Origin: an uncultured Lachnospiraceae bacterium
GTDB taxonomy: Bacteria; Bacillota; Clostridia; Lachnospirales; Lachnospiraceae
Direction: 5' to 3'
DNA length: 17,259 nucleotides
NCBI GenBank assembly: GCA_934359535.1
Contig: CAKRLN010000015.1
Location: forward strand, 1 to 17,259
A model generated the notes under the pieces. It did no database searches. It saw only the letters and a list, made by a program, of their open reading frames with translations, and was not told the origin of the DNA. A program made the translations under genes and the position numbers. This document shows, piece after piece, positions 7,468 to 14,554 of the stretch; within the stretch, counting starts at the first letter, position 1, and every line of letters begins with the position of its first letter.

Positions 7468-9210
7468 TTATTGTGCTGTCTGCCCCGTTTGGCCGGTTGT
7501 CTGCTGATTCTGCGCCGGATCGGCTGTCTGGGCCGGATCCGTACTCTGCTGTGATGACGGTTCCACAGCACCGGCCTGTGTTGTCTGGCCAGTACTCTGT
7601 CCATCCTGTGGCTGCCCAGCATTCGAATCCGTGTTTTGTCCAGCATTTTGATCCGTGTTTTGGCCATCCTGCGGCTGCCCGGCATTTTGATCCGTGTTTT
7701 GGCCATCCTGCGCAGTCTGGTCTGCTGCTGCCTGTTCTGCCGCCTGCTGCTCGGCTGCTGCAATCTCTCCCTGTACGGTACCAATTGCGGACTTAATCTG
7801 TCCCTCATCCCGCGAACCGACGGCTGCGGAAATAACCGCTGCCTGTTCTGGCGATGCTCCGCCGATTCCCACCATAACTGTTCTCGGTGTTGCTTTATAG
7901 GTACTGTTATTAAAGACCTCACGGCTCTGTTCGACGCCATCAACCGTTACAATCTTCCACAGCCTTGCCTTATAACCGGTATGTGCGGAGGACGCCTGAT
8001 AATAGCCTACTGGCTGATCTCCGGTCACGCTGTAGGAGACCTCCGGTTCAATTGTCTCAAGTGTCTCGCTCTCAAATGTCACCTTGCGGTTTGCCGGTCT
8101 TGTCTCCTGTCCGTAAATTGTAAAGGTAAGTACTCCGCCTGAACAACTTCCTTCTATATAGATTGGCGCATCACTGCTGTTTACAAATTTCAGATCCTTA
8201 TAATCGCCTGCAATGGCAGCATCTGCGGAAAGATCCACATACCCTACGGTCATGGAATGGTTAAAACGTGCTGTCACATCAAGCTCTGCCCGGATCACTG
8301 CATTGTAAAGTGTCGTAGACACCTGGCAGATACCGCCTCCGAAGGATTCTACTGTTGTTCCATTTGCATAGGAGGCAGCAAGTGCGTATCCATTGTCCTC
8401 GGTATATGGACGCATTGCTGCATCTGCGGAAAATTCCTCTCCCGGATATACAACTGTCCCATTGATGCTCTCACAGCCGCGTGTCACGTTCTTCGTACGA
8501 CCGGCGCTGTTTAATGGGAACTTTGTAGTAAAGGTTCCAAGCACATCCTTAACCTTTGCAAGCTCCTCCTCGGACCCCTCCGGCTCGACCTCGTTTACAA
8601 CAAGCTGGATCTCATTATTCGTTCCATTCCATTCATCTGCAAGGAAATCATTGATCGTGTATACCGACTGCACATAATCAACTTCTTTCCCATCCTGTCC
8701 TTCGATGACCGTAAAGACTCCATTTTCACGCTTCAATCCCATATTAACTGCTTTGATATTTAAAGAACCGGCATTTGCATAAAGAAGGTTTGCTGTTTTC
8801 TGTTTATCTACACAGACTGCCATGTCAATAACAACATCGGAATTTTCCAGTTCCTTTGTCTCCTTAAAACGCCGGATCAGATTACCGGATTTGGTAACTG
8901 CCTGAGCCTCTTCTACCGCGGTCTGGGTATCTGCTGTAATCCCCATGTCAGAAGCATTGGCCTCGATAAAAGCCCCATCTGCGCCAATCAGGGTAAAGGT
9001 TGTATTATTCAGGCTGTCTATGTAATCAGAGACTGCACTTTCAGCCTGTTCTGTCGTCATTCCACTGACATCAACCGTTCCAATATGAACACCATCTGCG
9101 ATCGTACTCTCTTTTGTGCTCTCAGCCGAAACCTGCGCTTTTGCCTGAAACAGAAAAGCTGCTATCATAAAAAGGCCTGCTAATGGTAACCATTTCTTCA
9201 TCTTTTTCAT
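7468..9210 (-). CDS. VanW-family secreted/surface protein with peptidoglycan-binding-like N-terminus and Gln/Asn-rich tail
   Basis: 580 residues. An N-terminal signal or anchor helix (about 7-26) is followed by a YoaR-type domain (about 40-210, with HIGTVDVSGMTTEQAESAV), then the VanW domain (about 225-370) with its hallmark GGGICQVSTTLYNA at 291-304 and a histidine at H318. A G5-like domain (about 372-450) precedes an Ala/Gln helix and a low-complexity Gln/Asn/Asp/Gly/Thr tail (about 485-580) containing 13- and 7-residue repeats. VanW proteins are linked to cell-wall processes, but the biochemical role is unknown. The ATG at 9210 has an SD (AGAGG) 7 nt upstream. This is probably the first gene of the long minus-strand operon. 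Confidence 0.9.
   Translation of the reverse strand: MKKMKKWLPLAGLFMIAAFLFQAKAQVSAESTKESTIADGVHIGTVDVSGMTTEQAESAVSDYIDSLNNTTFTLIGADGAFIEANASDMGITADTQTAVEEAQAVTKSGNLIRRFKETKELENSDVVIDMAVCVDKQKTANLLYANAGSLNIKAVNMGLKRENGVFTVIEGQDGKEVDYVQSVYTINDFLADEWNGTNNEIQLVVNEVEPEGSEEELAKVKDVLGTFTTKFPLNSAGRTKNVTRGCESINGTVVYPGEEFSADAAMRPYTEDNGYALAASYANGTTVESFGGGICQVSTTLYNAVIRAELDVTARFNHSMTVGYVDLSADAAIAGDYKDLKFVNSSDAPIYIEGSCSGGVLTFTIYGQETRPANRKVTFESETLETIEPEVSYSVTGDQPVGYYQASSAHTGYKARLWKIVTVDGVEQSREVFNNSTYKATPRTVMVGIGGASPEQAAVISAAVGSRDEGQIKSAIGTVQGEIAAAEQQAAEQAAADQTAQDGQNTDQNAGQPQDGQNTDQNAGQNTDSNAGQPQDGQSTGQTTQAGAVEPSSQQSTDPAQTADPAQNQQTTGQTGQTAQ
7601..7712 (-). repeat. Tandem repeats (39-nt and 21-nt units) inside the VanW-protein tail
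   Basis: Identical 31-nt copies occur at 7643-7673 and 7682-7712, offset by 39 nt, with a third diverged copy beginning near 7601 and a shorter 21-nt unit between. The units encode 13-residue (DGQNTDQNAGQPQ) and 7-residue (QNTDSNAG-like) repeats. Offsets are multiples of three, so copy number can change without breaking the frame. The repeats look like an unstructured wall-spanning spacer. Confidence 0.85.
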
Positions 9211-9258
9211 TTCACATCCTCTGACTCTGTCCTATGGTTTGTTTTACTTACGAATTAT

Positions 9259-9286
9259 TTTATAACATACCTCCATACATTTTCAA
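9259..9286 (-). promoter_or_regulatory. Probable promoter of the VanW-trmL-ecf-truA operon
   Basis: On the minus strand TTGAAA (9286-9281) and TATAAA (9264-9259) are separated by 16 nt. A TG one base before the -10 box gives an extended -10 element. Each hexamer matches the sigma-A consensus at five of six positions. The start would fall near 9252, about 40 nt before the ATG at 9210. No other convincing promoter was found in the following 8 kb of tightly spaced genes. Confidence 0.7.
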
Positions 9287-9364
9287 GGTAAAATATCCAC
9301 CAAACAACGTATATCATTCGACATTTTTACGTAACAATTCACAGATTGCCTGTCCACTTTTCAT

Positions 9365-9475
9365 CTAAATAAACAGGCAGGATAAGACCGTTGTCACAAG
9401 CATTGCTGCTGCAAGGATTAAAACAATGACTGCAATTGCTTTCTTTTTCTTTGGATCTCCATTAAAATTATACAT
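9365..9475 (-). CDS. 36-residue single-pass membrane peptide, function unknown
   Basis: From the ATG at 9475 the minus strand encodes MYNFNGDPKKKKAIAVIVLI followed by LAAAMLVTTVLSCLFI and a TAG stop. A polar, lysine-rich head (residues 5-12) is followed by one hydrophobic helix (13-36) that runs to the C-terminus. By the positive-inside rule the short N-terminus would be cytoplasmic. An SD (GAGGTG) lies 6 nt before the ATG. The gene stands alone: about 150 nt and a promoter separate it from the VanW gene, and it is divergent from the gene at 9543. Small lysine-plus-helix peptides of this form are common but poorly characterised in Firmicutes. Confidence 0.7.
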   Translation of the reverse strand: MYNFNGDPKKKKAIAVIVLILAAAMLVTTVLSCLFI

Positions 9476-9479
9476 TTTG

Positions 9480-9511
9480 TTCACCTCGTTCAAAAAATAC
9501 GTTATACTATA
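9480..9511. promoter_or_regulatory. Overlapping divergent promoter region for the 36-residue peptide and the gene at 9543
   Basis: For the plus strand, TATACT (9503-9508) with a weak TTCACC (9480-9485) at 17-nt spacing is a plausible promoter. For the minus strand, TATAGT (9511-9506) is a plausible -10 box with no good -35. The two -10 elements overlap by three bases, so polymerase binding for the two genes may be mutually exclusive. The plus-strand -35 also overlaps the SD of the small peptide gene. Confidence 0.5.
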
Positions 9512-9542
9512 TCTGATATTTTATTAGAAAGGAGCCTTGTTT

Positions 9543-10130
9543 ATGTTTCCAATGCTCGCACTCTTTATTGTTTTTCTTCTTGTTCTCGCCTATTTCCGAC
9601 GCAAATCGGATGCTGCACAGGCAAAGGCTGACGAAGCCTTCTGGTCAAAGGAACGAAATGCCAATGCCACGAGACGAAAAAACTTAGATGAATTAGATTA
9701 TATTACCATACCTGTGGAAAAATTACCACTTGATGCTGACAGTCCCTCCTGCCAGACAATCCTTACCCTTTCAGAAAAGAGACTGTTTCATCCCGGCAGC
9801 ATGACCAATACCGAGCTAAAGCTCCAGTACGGTGCTGCTAATCTGGAAGCACTTTCCGAATATGAATCCGATTATATCAGGTTAGAGCAGGCACTTGATG
9901 CCTATGCCACAGAACTTCTTGAAAAAAGACGCTCCCAGGATGCAGCCCGGATTCTGGAATTTGCAGTATCGACCGGCTGTGACATTGGACATATCTACCT
10001 GACACTTGCCACAATTTATAAGGAACAGAATAAAACCGAACAGCTCACCTCCCTGATTGATGCCGCAAAGCAGATTCCAGCCTTAAACCGCAAGCCATTT
10101 CTGGACCGCATGGAAGGCTATCTTTCCTAA
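9543..10130 (+). CDS. Membrane-anchored helical (TPR-like) protein of unknown function
   Basis: 195 residues. An N-terminal hydrophobic helix (about 2-18, FPMLALFIVFLLVLAYF) is followed by positive residues (RRK), so the rest should be cytoplasmic. Residues about 20-45 are charged. The C-terminal half (about 105-195) consists of amphipathic helices resembling two or three TPR units (for example DAARILEFAVSTG and HIYLTLATIYKEQNK). The ATG at 9543 is preferred over an in-frame TTG at 9537, because the AAAGGAG SD ends at 9534: 8 nt before the ATG but only 2 nt before the TTG. No catalytic motif is visible. I do not recognise a named family. It converges on the exonuclease gene, with a 30-nt gap. 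Confidence 0.85.
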   Translation: MFPMLALFIVFLLVLAYFRRKSDAAQAKADEAFWSKERNANATRRKNLDELDYITIPVEKLPLDADSPSCQTILTLSEKRLFHPGSMTNTELKLQYGAANLEALSEYESDYIRLEQALDAYATELLEKRRSQDAARILEFAVSTGCDIGHIYLTLATIYKEQNKTEQLTSLIDAAKQIPALNRKPFLDRMEGYLS

Positions 10131-10160
10131 GCGTTTCCTCTTCTGCCTTCTGCGCACAGC

Positions 10161-10931
10161 TTAAGGCTTTTTATCCGGTCTGCCATAGGATGCATAATAC
10201 TGATCAATCAGCCTTGATGCCTGGCTTCTTGTCAGGGTATCCCATGCTGGCTCATCCGGTATATGAAAACAGGTAAGAATTTCTTTCAGACGCTCGATTT
10301 GATGCTTTGTGGCGGGCGTCTGTTTTTTTACCTTATACTGGATAAGCTCCGGTGTCAGATAGACCGCTTTGTCCCGCTCCTTTAGGGAAGCATCCTTCTG
10401 CACTGCATCGACAAGAATCGCAAACAGCTTCTGCGTCTGAACTGCATCGTCCAAAGCCCTGTGTCCATGCACCCGTTCAATGCCATAGTAGCTGCAAAGC
10501 GCCTCTAAGCTCTTCGGCTGTTCCGATGGAAGCAGCTTTCTTGCAAGCTTTAACGTGTCAAATGCATAAAGCGCAAGCGGACGCTTGTGATTAACCGCCC
10601 ATTGCTTTAAAAAGCTATAGTCAAATTTCACATTCTGCCCCACAATTATATCGTCCCCGATAAATTCCAAAAGTCCGCTCAACGCCTCATCCGGCTCCAT
10701 CGCCTCTTTTACCATCTCATCCGTAATTCCTGTGATTTCAGAAACACGCGCTGGAATCGGCTGATGCGGATTTACAAGCATTCCATAGGTTTCTGTTATG
10801 CTCCCATCACGCACCCGTACCGCTCCAATCTCCGTAATCTTATCCTCCTTCACAGAAAGACCTGTCATTTCCAGATCAATAACCGTATACTGATTCCAGC
10901 TGTTACGTTTCTGATTATTCGAATTTTCCAT
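10161..10931 (-). CDS. DnaQ/PolC-type 3'-5' exonuclease (DEDDh family)
   Basis: 256 residues. All three exonuclease motifs are present: Exo I in VIDLEMTG (D19, E21), Exo II in VGQNVKFDYSFL (D104), and Exo III in HGHRALDDA (H157, D162), which marks the DEDDh subgroup. These residues bind two divalent metals and cut nucleotides from 3' ends. The fold spans about residues 14-175. The remaining 80 residues form an extension that may contact nucleic acid or a partner. Whether the substrate is DNA or RNA cannot be told. The start overlaps the end of the radical SAM gene by 17 nt, so the two are co-transcribed and probably translationally coupled. Confidence 0.92.
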   Translation of the reverse strand: MENSNNQKRNSWNQYTVIDLEMTGLSVKEDKITEIGAVRVRDGSITETYGMLVNPHQPIPARVSEITGITDEMVKEAMEPDEALSGLLEFIGDDIIVGQNVKFDYSFLKQWAVNHKRPLALYAFDTLKLARKLLPSEQPKSLEALCSYYGIERVHGHRALDDAVQTQKLFAILVDAVQKDASLKERDKAVYLTPELIQYKVKKQTPATKHQIERLKEILTCFHIPDEPAWDTLTRSQASRLIDQYYASYGRPDKKP

Positions 10932-12744
10932 CTACATACTCCACTTCTGCCTGATGATCCAGCGGATCTCTCCTGTCATAATGAAACAATGCCCAGACCT
11001 GTTCTGCTTCCCTCTCTGGAAGCGTCTTTAATGTTCTTATTTTTTTCTCTGGAAAACGGTAATGAAATGGCTCGATATGGGAAATTTTTCCATTTTTGCA
11101 ATACGCATGTGTCATCTGCTTAAAGCCTCCCATATCCGGAGCCCATGCCGGTCTGCTCTTACAGTTCTCCCGGTAATACAGATCAAACGTCAATGCCTCT
11201 TGCATCATTTCCAAAAGCTTCCCTTTCCTTTCTTCTGGAAGTATCTCTTCTAAAAATTCAAGCACAATCTCCGCTCTTCTGTTTCTCGAATGCTTCATAC
11301 CAAAATACCCCATCCGCTCATAAAATTCCCCAAGCGTCTGAAACATCTGAAATGCACTGTCAAAAAGCAGCTCCAGCACCTTCATGGAAATCTCAAACTG
11401 TCCGCTGTTATAGTAGACCTCAAGCATTTCCTCAACCTGCTTGATCCGAAGCACATCCGAATACGGCAGCCATCTGGTGGAAAGCACCTCATACGGTGCC
11501 GCATCATGATACCGGATATCATATTCTGCTGCATGCTCATACATATAGGAGCCCTTTAGCACCTTTAAAAATCCAAGCTGTAACTGATTGGGTTTCAATG
11601 CATAAATATCATCAAAGGATCTGCCAAAGGTTTTATAATCCTCAAACGGAAGTCCTGCGATCAGGTCCAGATGCTCATGGATGTTTTCTCCCTCCTGGAT
11701 TTTTAGCACGATTTTCTTCAGCAGATCTAACTTCATTGTCCGGTGAATTTCCCGGATTGTCACATCGTTTGTCGACTGCACCCCGATTTCAAGCTGGATT
11801 AACCCTGGACGCATATCTGAGATAAGCGCAAGCTCTTCTTCATTCAAAAGATCTGCGGAAATTTCAAAATGAAAATTCGTCACCCCATTATCATGCTCTT
11901 TTATATATTTCCATATCTCCATGGCATGTTTATGGCTGCAGTTAAAGGTACGGTCAACAAATTTGACCTGCGGCACCTTCTGGTCAATGAAAAACTGCAA
12001 TTCCTCTTTTACAAGGGAAAGATCCCGGAAGCGCAGCTTTTTGTCGATGGAAGACAGACAATAGCTGCACGAAAACGGACAGCCTCTGCTGCTCTCATAA
12101 TAAATGATGCGGTTTGAAAAGTCCTCCATCCTGTCATAACAGAATGGGATTTTGCTCATATCCGTAAGTGTACGCGCTTTTGTTACGATAATCGGAGTTC
12201 CCTGTTCCCCCCTGTTGTCCTGACATCTGGAAACGGATACTGGCTCATTTTCCTCATGATCTCCTTCACACCCTGCGCGTTGGTATGCAAGCCCTGCAAT
12301 TTCAGAAAGTCCCTGCACTTTTTCTTCTGGAGACGTCCCTGCATCAATATGACGATCATGGTCATAATACTCACAAAGCTCCCGGAACGTATCCTCACCT
12401 TCCCCGATCATCACTCCGGTAATCCACGGATGCTCCATAAGATAATTCTCTACCTCATAGGATACCTCCGGACCGCCTGCCCAGATTGGAATTTTGGGAC
12501 AAATCTTATGAAATTCCTTTGCAATCTCATTAACATAGTCAATATTCCAGATATAACAGGAAAAAAACAGTATATCCGGTTTTTCCTTGTATATGTGCTC
12601 TAAAATATAATCCTTCTGATTGTTAATCGTAAATTCTGCAATTTTTATATGCTCCTTCTCTTTTCCTGCACATGCTCTCAGGCTGTACACTGCAAGATTG
12701 GAATGAATATATTTGGCATTGATCGCTATCAGTAAAAATTTCAT
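10915..12744 (-). CDS. Radical SAM protein with B12-binding-type N-terminal domain (DUF4080-like)
   Basis: 609 residues from the ATG at 12744, which has an AAGGAG SD 5 nt upstream. A longer frame from 12768 lacks an SD and is rejected. Residues about 1-125 look like a cobalamin-binding Rossmann domain (FLLIAINAKYIHSNLAVYSL; ILFFSCYIWN; IWAGGPEVS; GEGEDTF) but lack the DxHxxG lower-ligand motif. A charged linker (about 130-190) leads to the radical SAM domain with GCPFSCSYC, cysteines 222, 226 and 229, which should hold the [4Fe-4S] cluster. Residues about 420-600 form a C-terminal extension typical of DUF4080 proteins. The substrate is unknown. It is divergent from the ArsR-type gene. Confidence 0.9.
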   Translation of the reverse strand: MKFLLIAINAKYIHSNLAVYSLRACAGKEKEHIKIAEFTINNQKDYILEHIYKEKPDILFFSCYIWNIDYVNEIAKEFHKICPKIPIWAGGPEVSYEVENYLMEHPWITGVMIGEGEDTFRELCEYYDHDRHIDAGTSPEEKVQGLSEIAGLAYQRAGCEGDHEENEPVSVSRCQDNRGEQGTPIIVTKARTLTDMSKIPFCYDRMEDFSNRIIYYESSRGCPFSCSYCLSSIDKKLRFRDLSLVKEELQFFIDQKVPQVKFVDRTFNCSHKHAMEIWKYIKEHDNGVTNFHFEISADLLNEEELALISDMRPGLIQLEIGVQSTNDVTIREIHRTMKLDLLKKIVLKIQEGENIHEHLDLIAGLPFEDYKTFGRSFDDIYALKPNQLQLGFLKVLKGSYMYEHAAEYDIRYHDAAPYEVLSTRWLPYSDVLRIKQVEEMLEVYYNSGQFEISMKVLELLFDSAFQMFQTLGEFYERMGYFGMKHSRNRRAEIVLEFLEEILPEERKGKLLEMMQEALTFDLYYRENCKSRPAWAPDMGGFKQMTHAYCKNGKISHIEPFHYRFPEKKIRTLKTLPEREAEQVWALFHYDRRDPLDHQAEVEYVDGKFE

Positions 12745-12786
12745 ACCTGCTCCTTGTTTGCATTTCATCTGCTTTTATGATATTTT

Positions 12787-12792
12787 TATAGT
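12787..12792 (+). promoter_or_regulatory. Putative -10 element of the ArsR-type gene
   Basis: TATAGT at 12787-12792 (five of six consensus positions) would give a start near 12799, about 45 nt before the ATG at 12844. No good -35 hexamer was found at the right distance, which fits a regulated promoter but weakens the call. Confidence 0.4.
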
Positions 12793-12796
12793 ATTG

Positions 12797-12824
12797 ATGC
12801 GTAACATTATAACATGCCGCGCAT
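12797..12824. promoter_or_regulatory. Candidate ArsR operator (imperfect 28-bp palindrome)
   Basis: The arms ATGCG...CAT and ATG...CGCAT pair symmetrically about the centre (9 of 14 positions). The site covers the predicted start point of the arsR-type gene and the whole extended -10 element of the radical SAM gene. A repressor bound here could block both promoters. Known: ArsR/SmtB proteins bind imperfect inverted repeats overlapping their own promoters. That this repeat is the operator is inference. Confidence 0.4.
12806..12814 (-). promoter_or_regulatory. Extended -10 promoter of the radical SAM-exonuclease pair
   Basis: The minus strand carries TGTTATAAT (12814-12806), a perfect TATAAT preceded by the extended-10 TG. 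No strong -35 is seen, which extended -10 promoters can tolerate. The start would lie near 12799, giving a leader of about 55 nt before the ATG at 12744. Confidence 0.55.
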
Positions 12825-12843
12825 ACAAACGGAAGGAAAGCTC

Positions 12844-13125
12844 ATGACACCAGAAGAATTTGAATCACTCGCACAATTATTTAAAATATTTGGAACTCCG
12901 ACCCGTCTGCAGATCTTATTTTGCCTGATGGATGGGGAAAAATGCGTTTACGATATTGCGGACGAGCTTGGCATGTCCCAGAGTGCAATTTCCCATCAGC
13001 TCAGTATCTTAAAGGAAAACCGGCTGATCAAAAACAGAAGGGAAGGCAAAACCATCTATTATTCCCTGCTCGATTCCCATGTAATGACAATCATTGAACA
13101 AGGACTCGACCATGTCCGCGAATAG
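12844..13125 (+). CDS. ArsR/SmtB-family metal-sensing repressor with alpha-5 zinc-type site
   Basis: 93 residues from the ATG at 12844, chosen because AAGGA lies 6 nt upstream. The alternative ATG at 12814 has no SD and lies inside the candidate operator. A winged helix-turn-helix is clear (FGTPTRLQIL, then the recognition helix MSQSAISHQLSILKENRLI, and the wing REGKTIYYSL). The C-terminal helix holds D77-x-H79-x10-H90-x2-E93, the pattern of the alpha-5 Zn(II) site of SmtB (CzrA has His in the last position). E93 is the last residue. The alpha-3 CVC-type site of arsenic/cadmium sensors is absent. No metal efflux gene lies directly downstream. It is divergent from the radical SAM gene. Confidence 0.92.
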   Translation: MTPEEFESLAQLFKIFGTPTRLQILFCLMDGEKCVYDIADELGMSQSAISHQLSILKENRLIKNRREGKTIYYSLLDSHVMTIIEQGLDHVRE

Positions 13126-13128
13126 CTT

Positions 13129-14448
13129 TTAAAAATTCATTCCATCAATATAAGACTGCTCAAACATTGGATGTGTGGCAAGAACAATTTCCTCTGCCGC
13201 ACCTGCAATCTCATCCATCTTCGCCCTGGCAATGCCGGGGTTTTTTAAATAGGCTTTGGCACCCCTTAAGGAAGTATTCCCAACTGCCTGGATACGTCCT
13301 TTCCACTCCTTCGGAAGCAGTCCGATCGCAATCGCGTCGGATGGATTCAGGTAATATCCCATACCTCCGGCAAGATACACCGTCTCCACCTGATCTTCCG
13401 TAATCCCATACTCCTTCAGCAAAATATCAATTCCAGCACGGATTGCCGCCTTTGCCATCTGGATTGCACGAATCGTATCCTGCGTCATAAATAACTGTTT
13501 TCCTTTTGCCTGAACCGGGTAACCGGACTCGAAATACCGGTCACAAAGCAGGCCCGTTTCATCCATTGCCCCATCTTCTAACATCTGGCGGAGTGTCCGC
13601 ATAATCCCGGAACCATAAATATACTGTGCAAGCTCACTTCCCTCAAATGCCGGTCCTGCAGATGCCGATGCCACAAGAAGCCTGTTCCTGTTTCCAAGTG
13701 CCATCTCTCCATTTGTTCCAAGATCCACAAGAAACGATACCTTATCAGTATCTGACATTCCAAGTGCATAAATTCCACTTACAATATCAGCCCCGACAAA
13801 CGCCGAGATTCCTGGAAGAAACAGAACCGTATTTTTTTTGTTCATTCCGATTTCTACTCCGTTTACTTCACGAAAGTCAAGCTTCTTTGGATGAAACGGA
13901 GCTTTTCCAAGCCCTTCACAGGATAACCCTTCCAGAAGATGCTCCATGGTTGTATTGGCTGCAACTACAATCACTTCACTGTCTCCTGCAGCTTCGGCAA
14001 GCGGTTTTGCAATCAGGTGCTGCAGCTCCTTCCCTAAGCCTTCCTCTTCTGCACGGATACGGCTCATCACATCCGCTCCATATTTGCGCTGCGGATTCGT
14101 AAAATGGATTTCCTTCTGCTCTCCGTCTTTGTTCCAGGAATGTACTACAACCGTAGTTGTTCCAAGATCAACTGCTGCACTGGAGCTTAACACGGATGTA
14201 TCCGGAAGAACCTCCTCTTTTTCCAGTAGCTCTGCTGCTGCCACCGCATCAAAGGAAGCCTGCTTTGGAACCGTCACCTCATACATGCCGGGCTTTCTGA
14301 ACTGACACGCTTTGACACATCCGATCCCGTATATCATTACCTCACACCGCCCGCACGTTCCATTGCCGCCACACGGTGCCTCAATATTCACTTTTCCTCT
14401 CTGCAACGCACCAAGCATTGTCTCGCCTGGCAGAACCATAACTCTCAT
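13129..14448 (-). CDS. Ferredoxin-ASKHA protein, short RACo/DUF4445-like
   Basis: 439 residues. An N-terminal [2Fe-2S] ferredoxin domain has C26, C32, C35 (APCGGNGTCGRC) and C48 (KACQ). After a short linker comes an ASKHA ATPase domain with VDLGTTTVVV (93-102), NPQRKYGADVMSRI (118-131), VDLGTNGEMAL (241-251) and SASAGPAFEG (261-270). Full RACo proteins, which reductively reactivate oxidised corrinoid proteins, run to about 630 residues; this one appears to lack most of the middle region. No corrinoid protein or methyltransferase is adjacent, so the client is unknown. The ATG at 14448 has only a weak SD; another start at M4 is possible. It has its own promoter at 14489-14516. Confidence 0.88.
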   Translation of the reverse strand: MRVMVLPGETMLGALQRGKVNIEAPCGGNGTCGRCEVMIYGIGCVKACQFRKPGMYEVTVPKQASFDAVAAAELLEKEEVLPDTSVLSSSAAVDLGTTTVVVHSWNKDGEQKEIHFTNPQRKYGADVMSRIRAEEEGLGKELQHLIAKPLAEAAGDSEVIVVAANTTMEHLLEGLSCEGLGKAPFHPKKLDFREVNGVEIGMNKKNTVLFLPGISAFVGADIVSGIYALGMSDTDKVSFLVDLGTNGEMALGNRNRLLVASASAGPAFEGSELAQYIYGSGIMRTLRQMLEDGAMDETGLLCDRYFESGYPVQAKGKQLFMTQDTIRAIQMAKAAIRAGIDILLKEYGITEDQVETVYLAGGMGYYLNPSDAIAIGLLPKEWKGRIQAVGNTSLRGAKAYLKNPGIARAKMDEIAGAAEEIVLATHPMFEQSYIDGMNF

Positions 14449-14488
14449 AATTTCTTTGCACTTTCCCTAAAGATTTCTGAATAGTTCC

Positions 14489-14516
14489 ATTATAATCTTA
14501 AATCTGATTTTTACAA
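14489..14516 (-). promoter_or_regulatory. Promoter of the RACo-like gene
   Basis: TTGTAA (14516-14511) and a perfect TATAAT (14494-14489) are separated by 16 nt on the minus strand. The start would fall near 14482, about 34 nt before the ATG. The -35 box overlaps the last bases of the upstream terminator's T tract, so the gene is insulated and independently transcribed. Confidence 0.65.
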
Positions 14517-14554
14517 GAAAAACCGGTGTCTGGAATCTAATCCTGATCACCGGT
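14515..14554 (-). terminator. Rho-independent terminator
   Basis: On the minus strand ACCGGTG (14554-14548) pairs perfectly with CACCGGT (14528-14522). The 19-nt loop may pair internally, and the tract TTTTTCTT follows (14522-14515). There is no T run in the plus direction, so it acts on the minus strand. It would end transcripts coming from the MntP-like gene or from a transcript starting inside 14558-14775. Confidence 0.8.

Noticed and set aside
7601..7712. Short regularly spaced repeats suggestive of a CRISPR array
   Set aside because: The spacing is in multiples of three inside a coding frame and the intervening sequence is itself repeated, so these are protein repeats.
7446..7943. Minus-strand 165-codon frame inside the VanW gene
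   Set aside because: It is an Arg/Gln-rich out-of-frame reading of the VanW tail repeats, ending in the gap before the next gene, and lacks an SD.
12745..12768. Longer start for the radical SAM protein at 12768
   Set aside because: There is no SD before it, while AAGGAG lies 5 nt before the ATG at 12744, after which the conserved domain begins at once.
12814..12843. Longer start for the ArsR-type protein at 12814
   Set aside because: It has no SD and overlaps the candidate operator; the ATG at 12844 has AAGGA at proper spacing.
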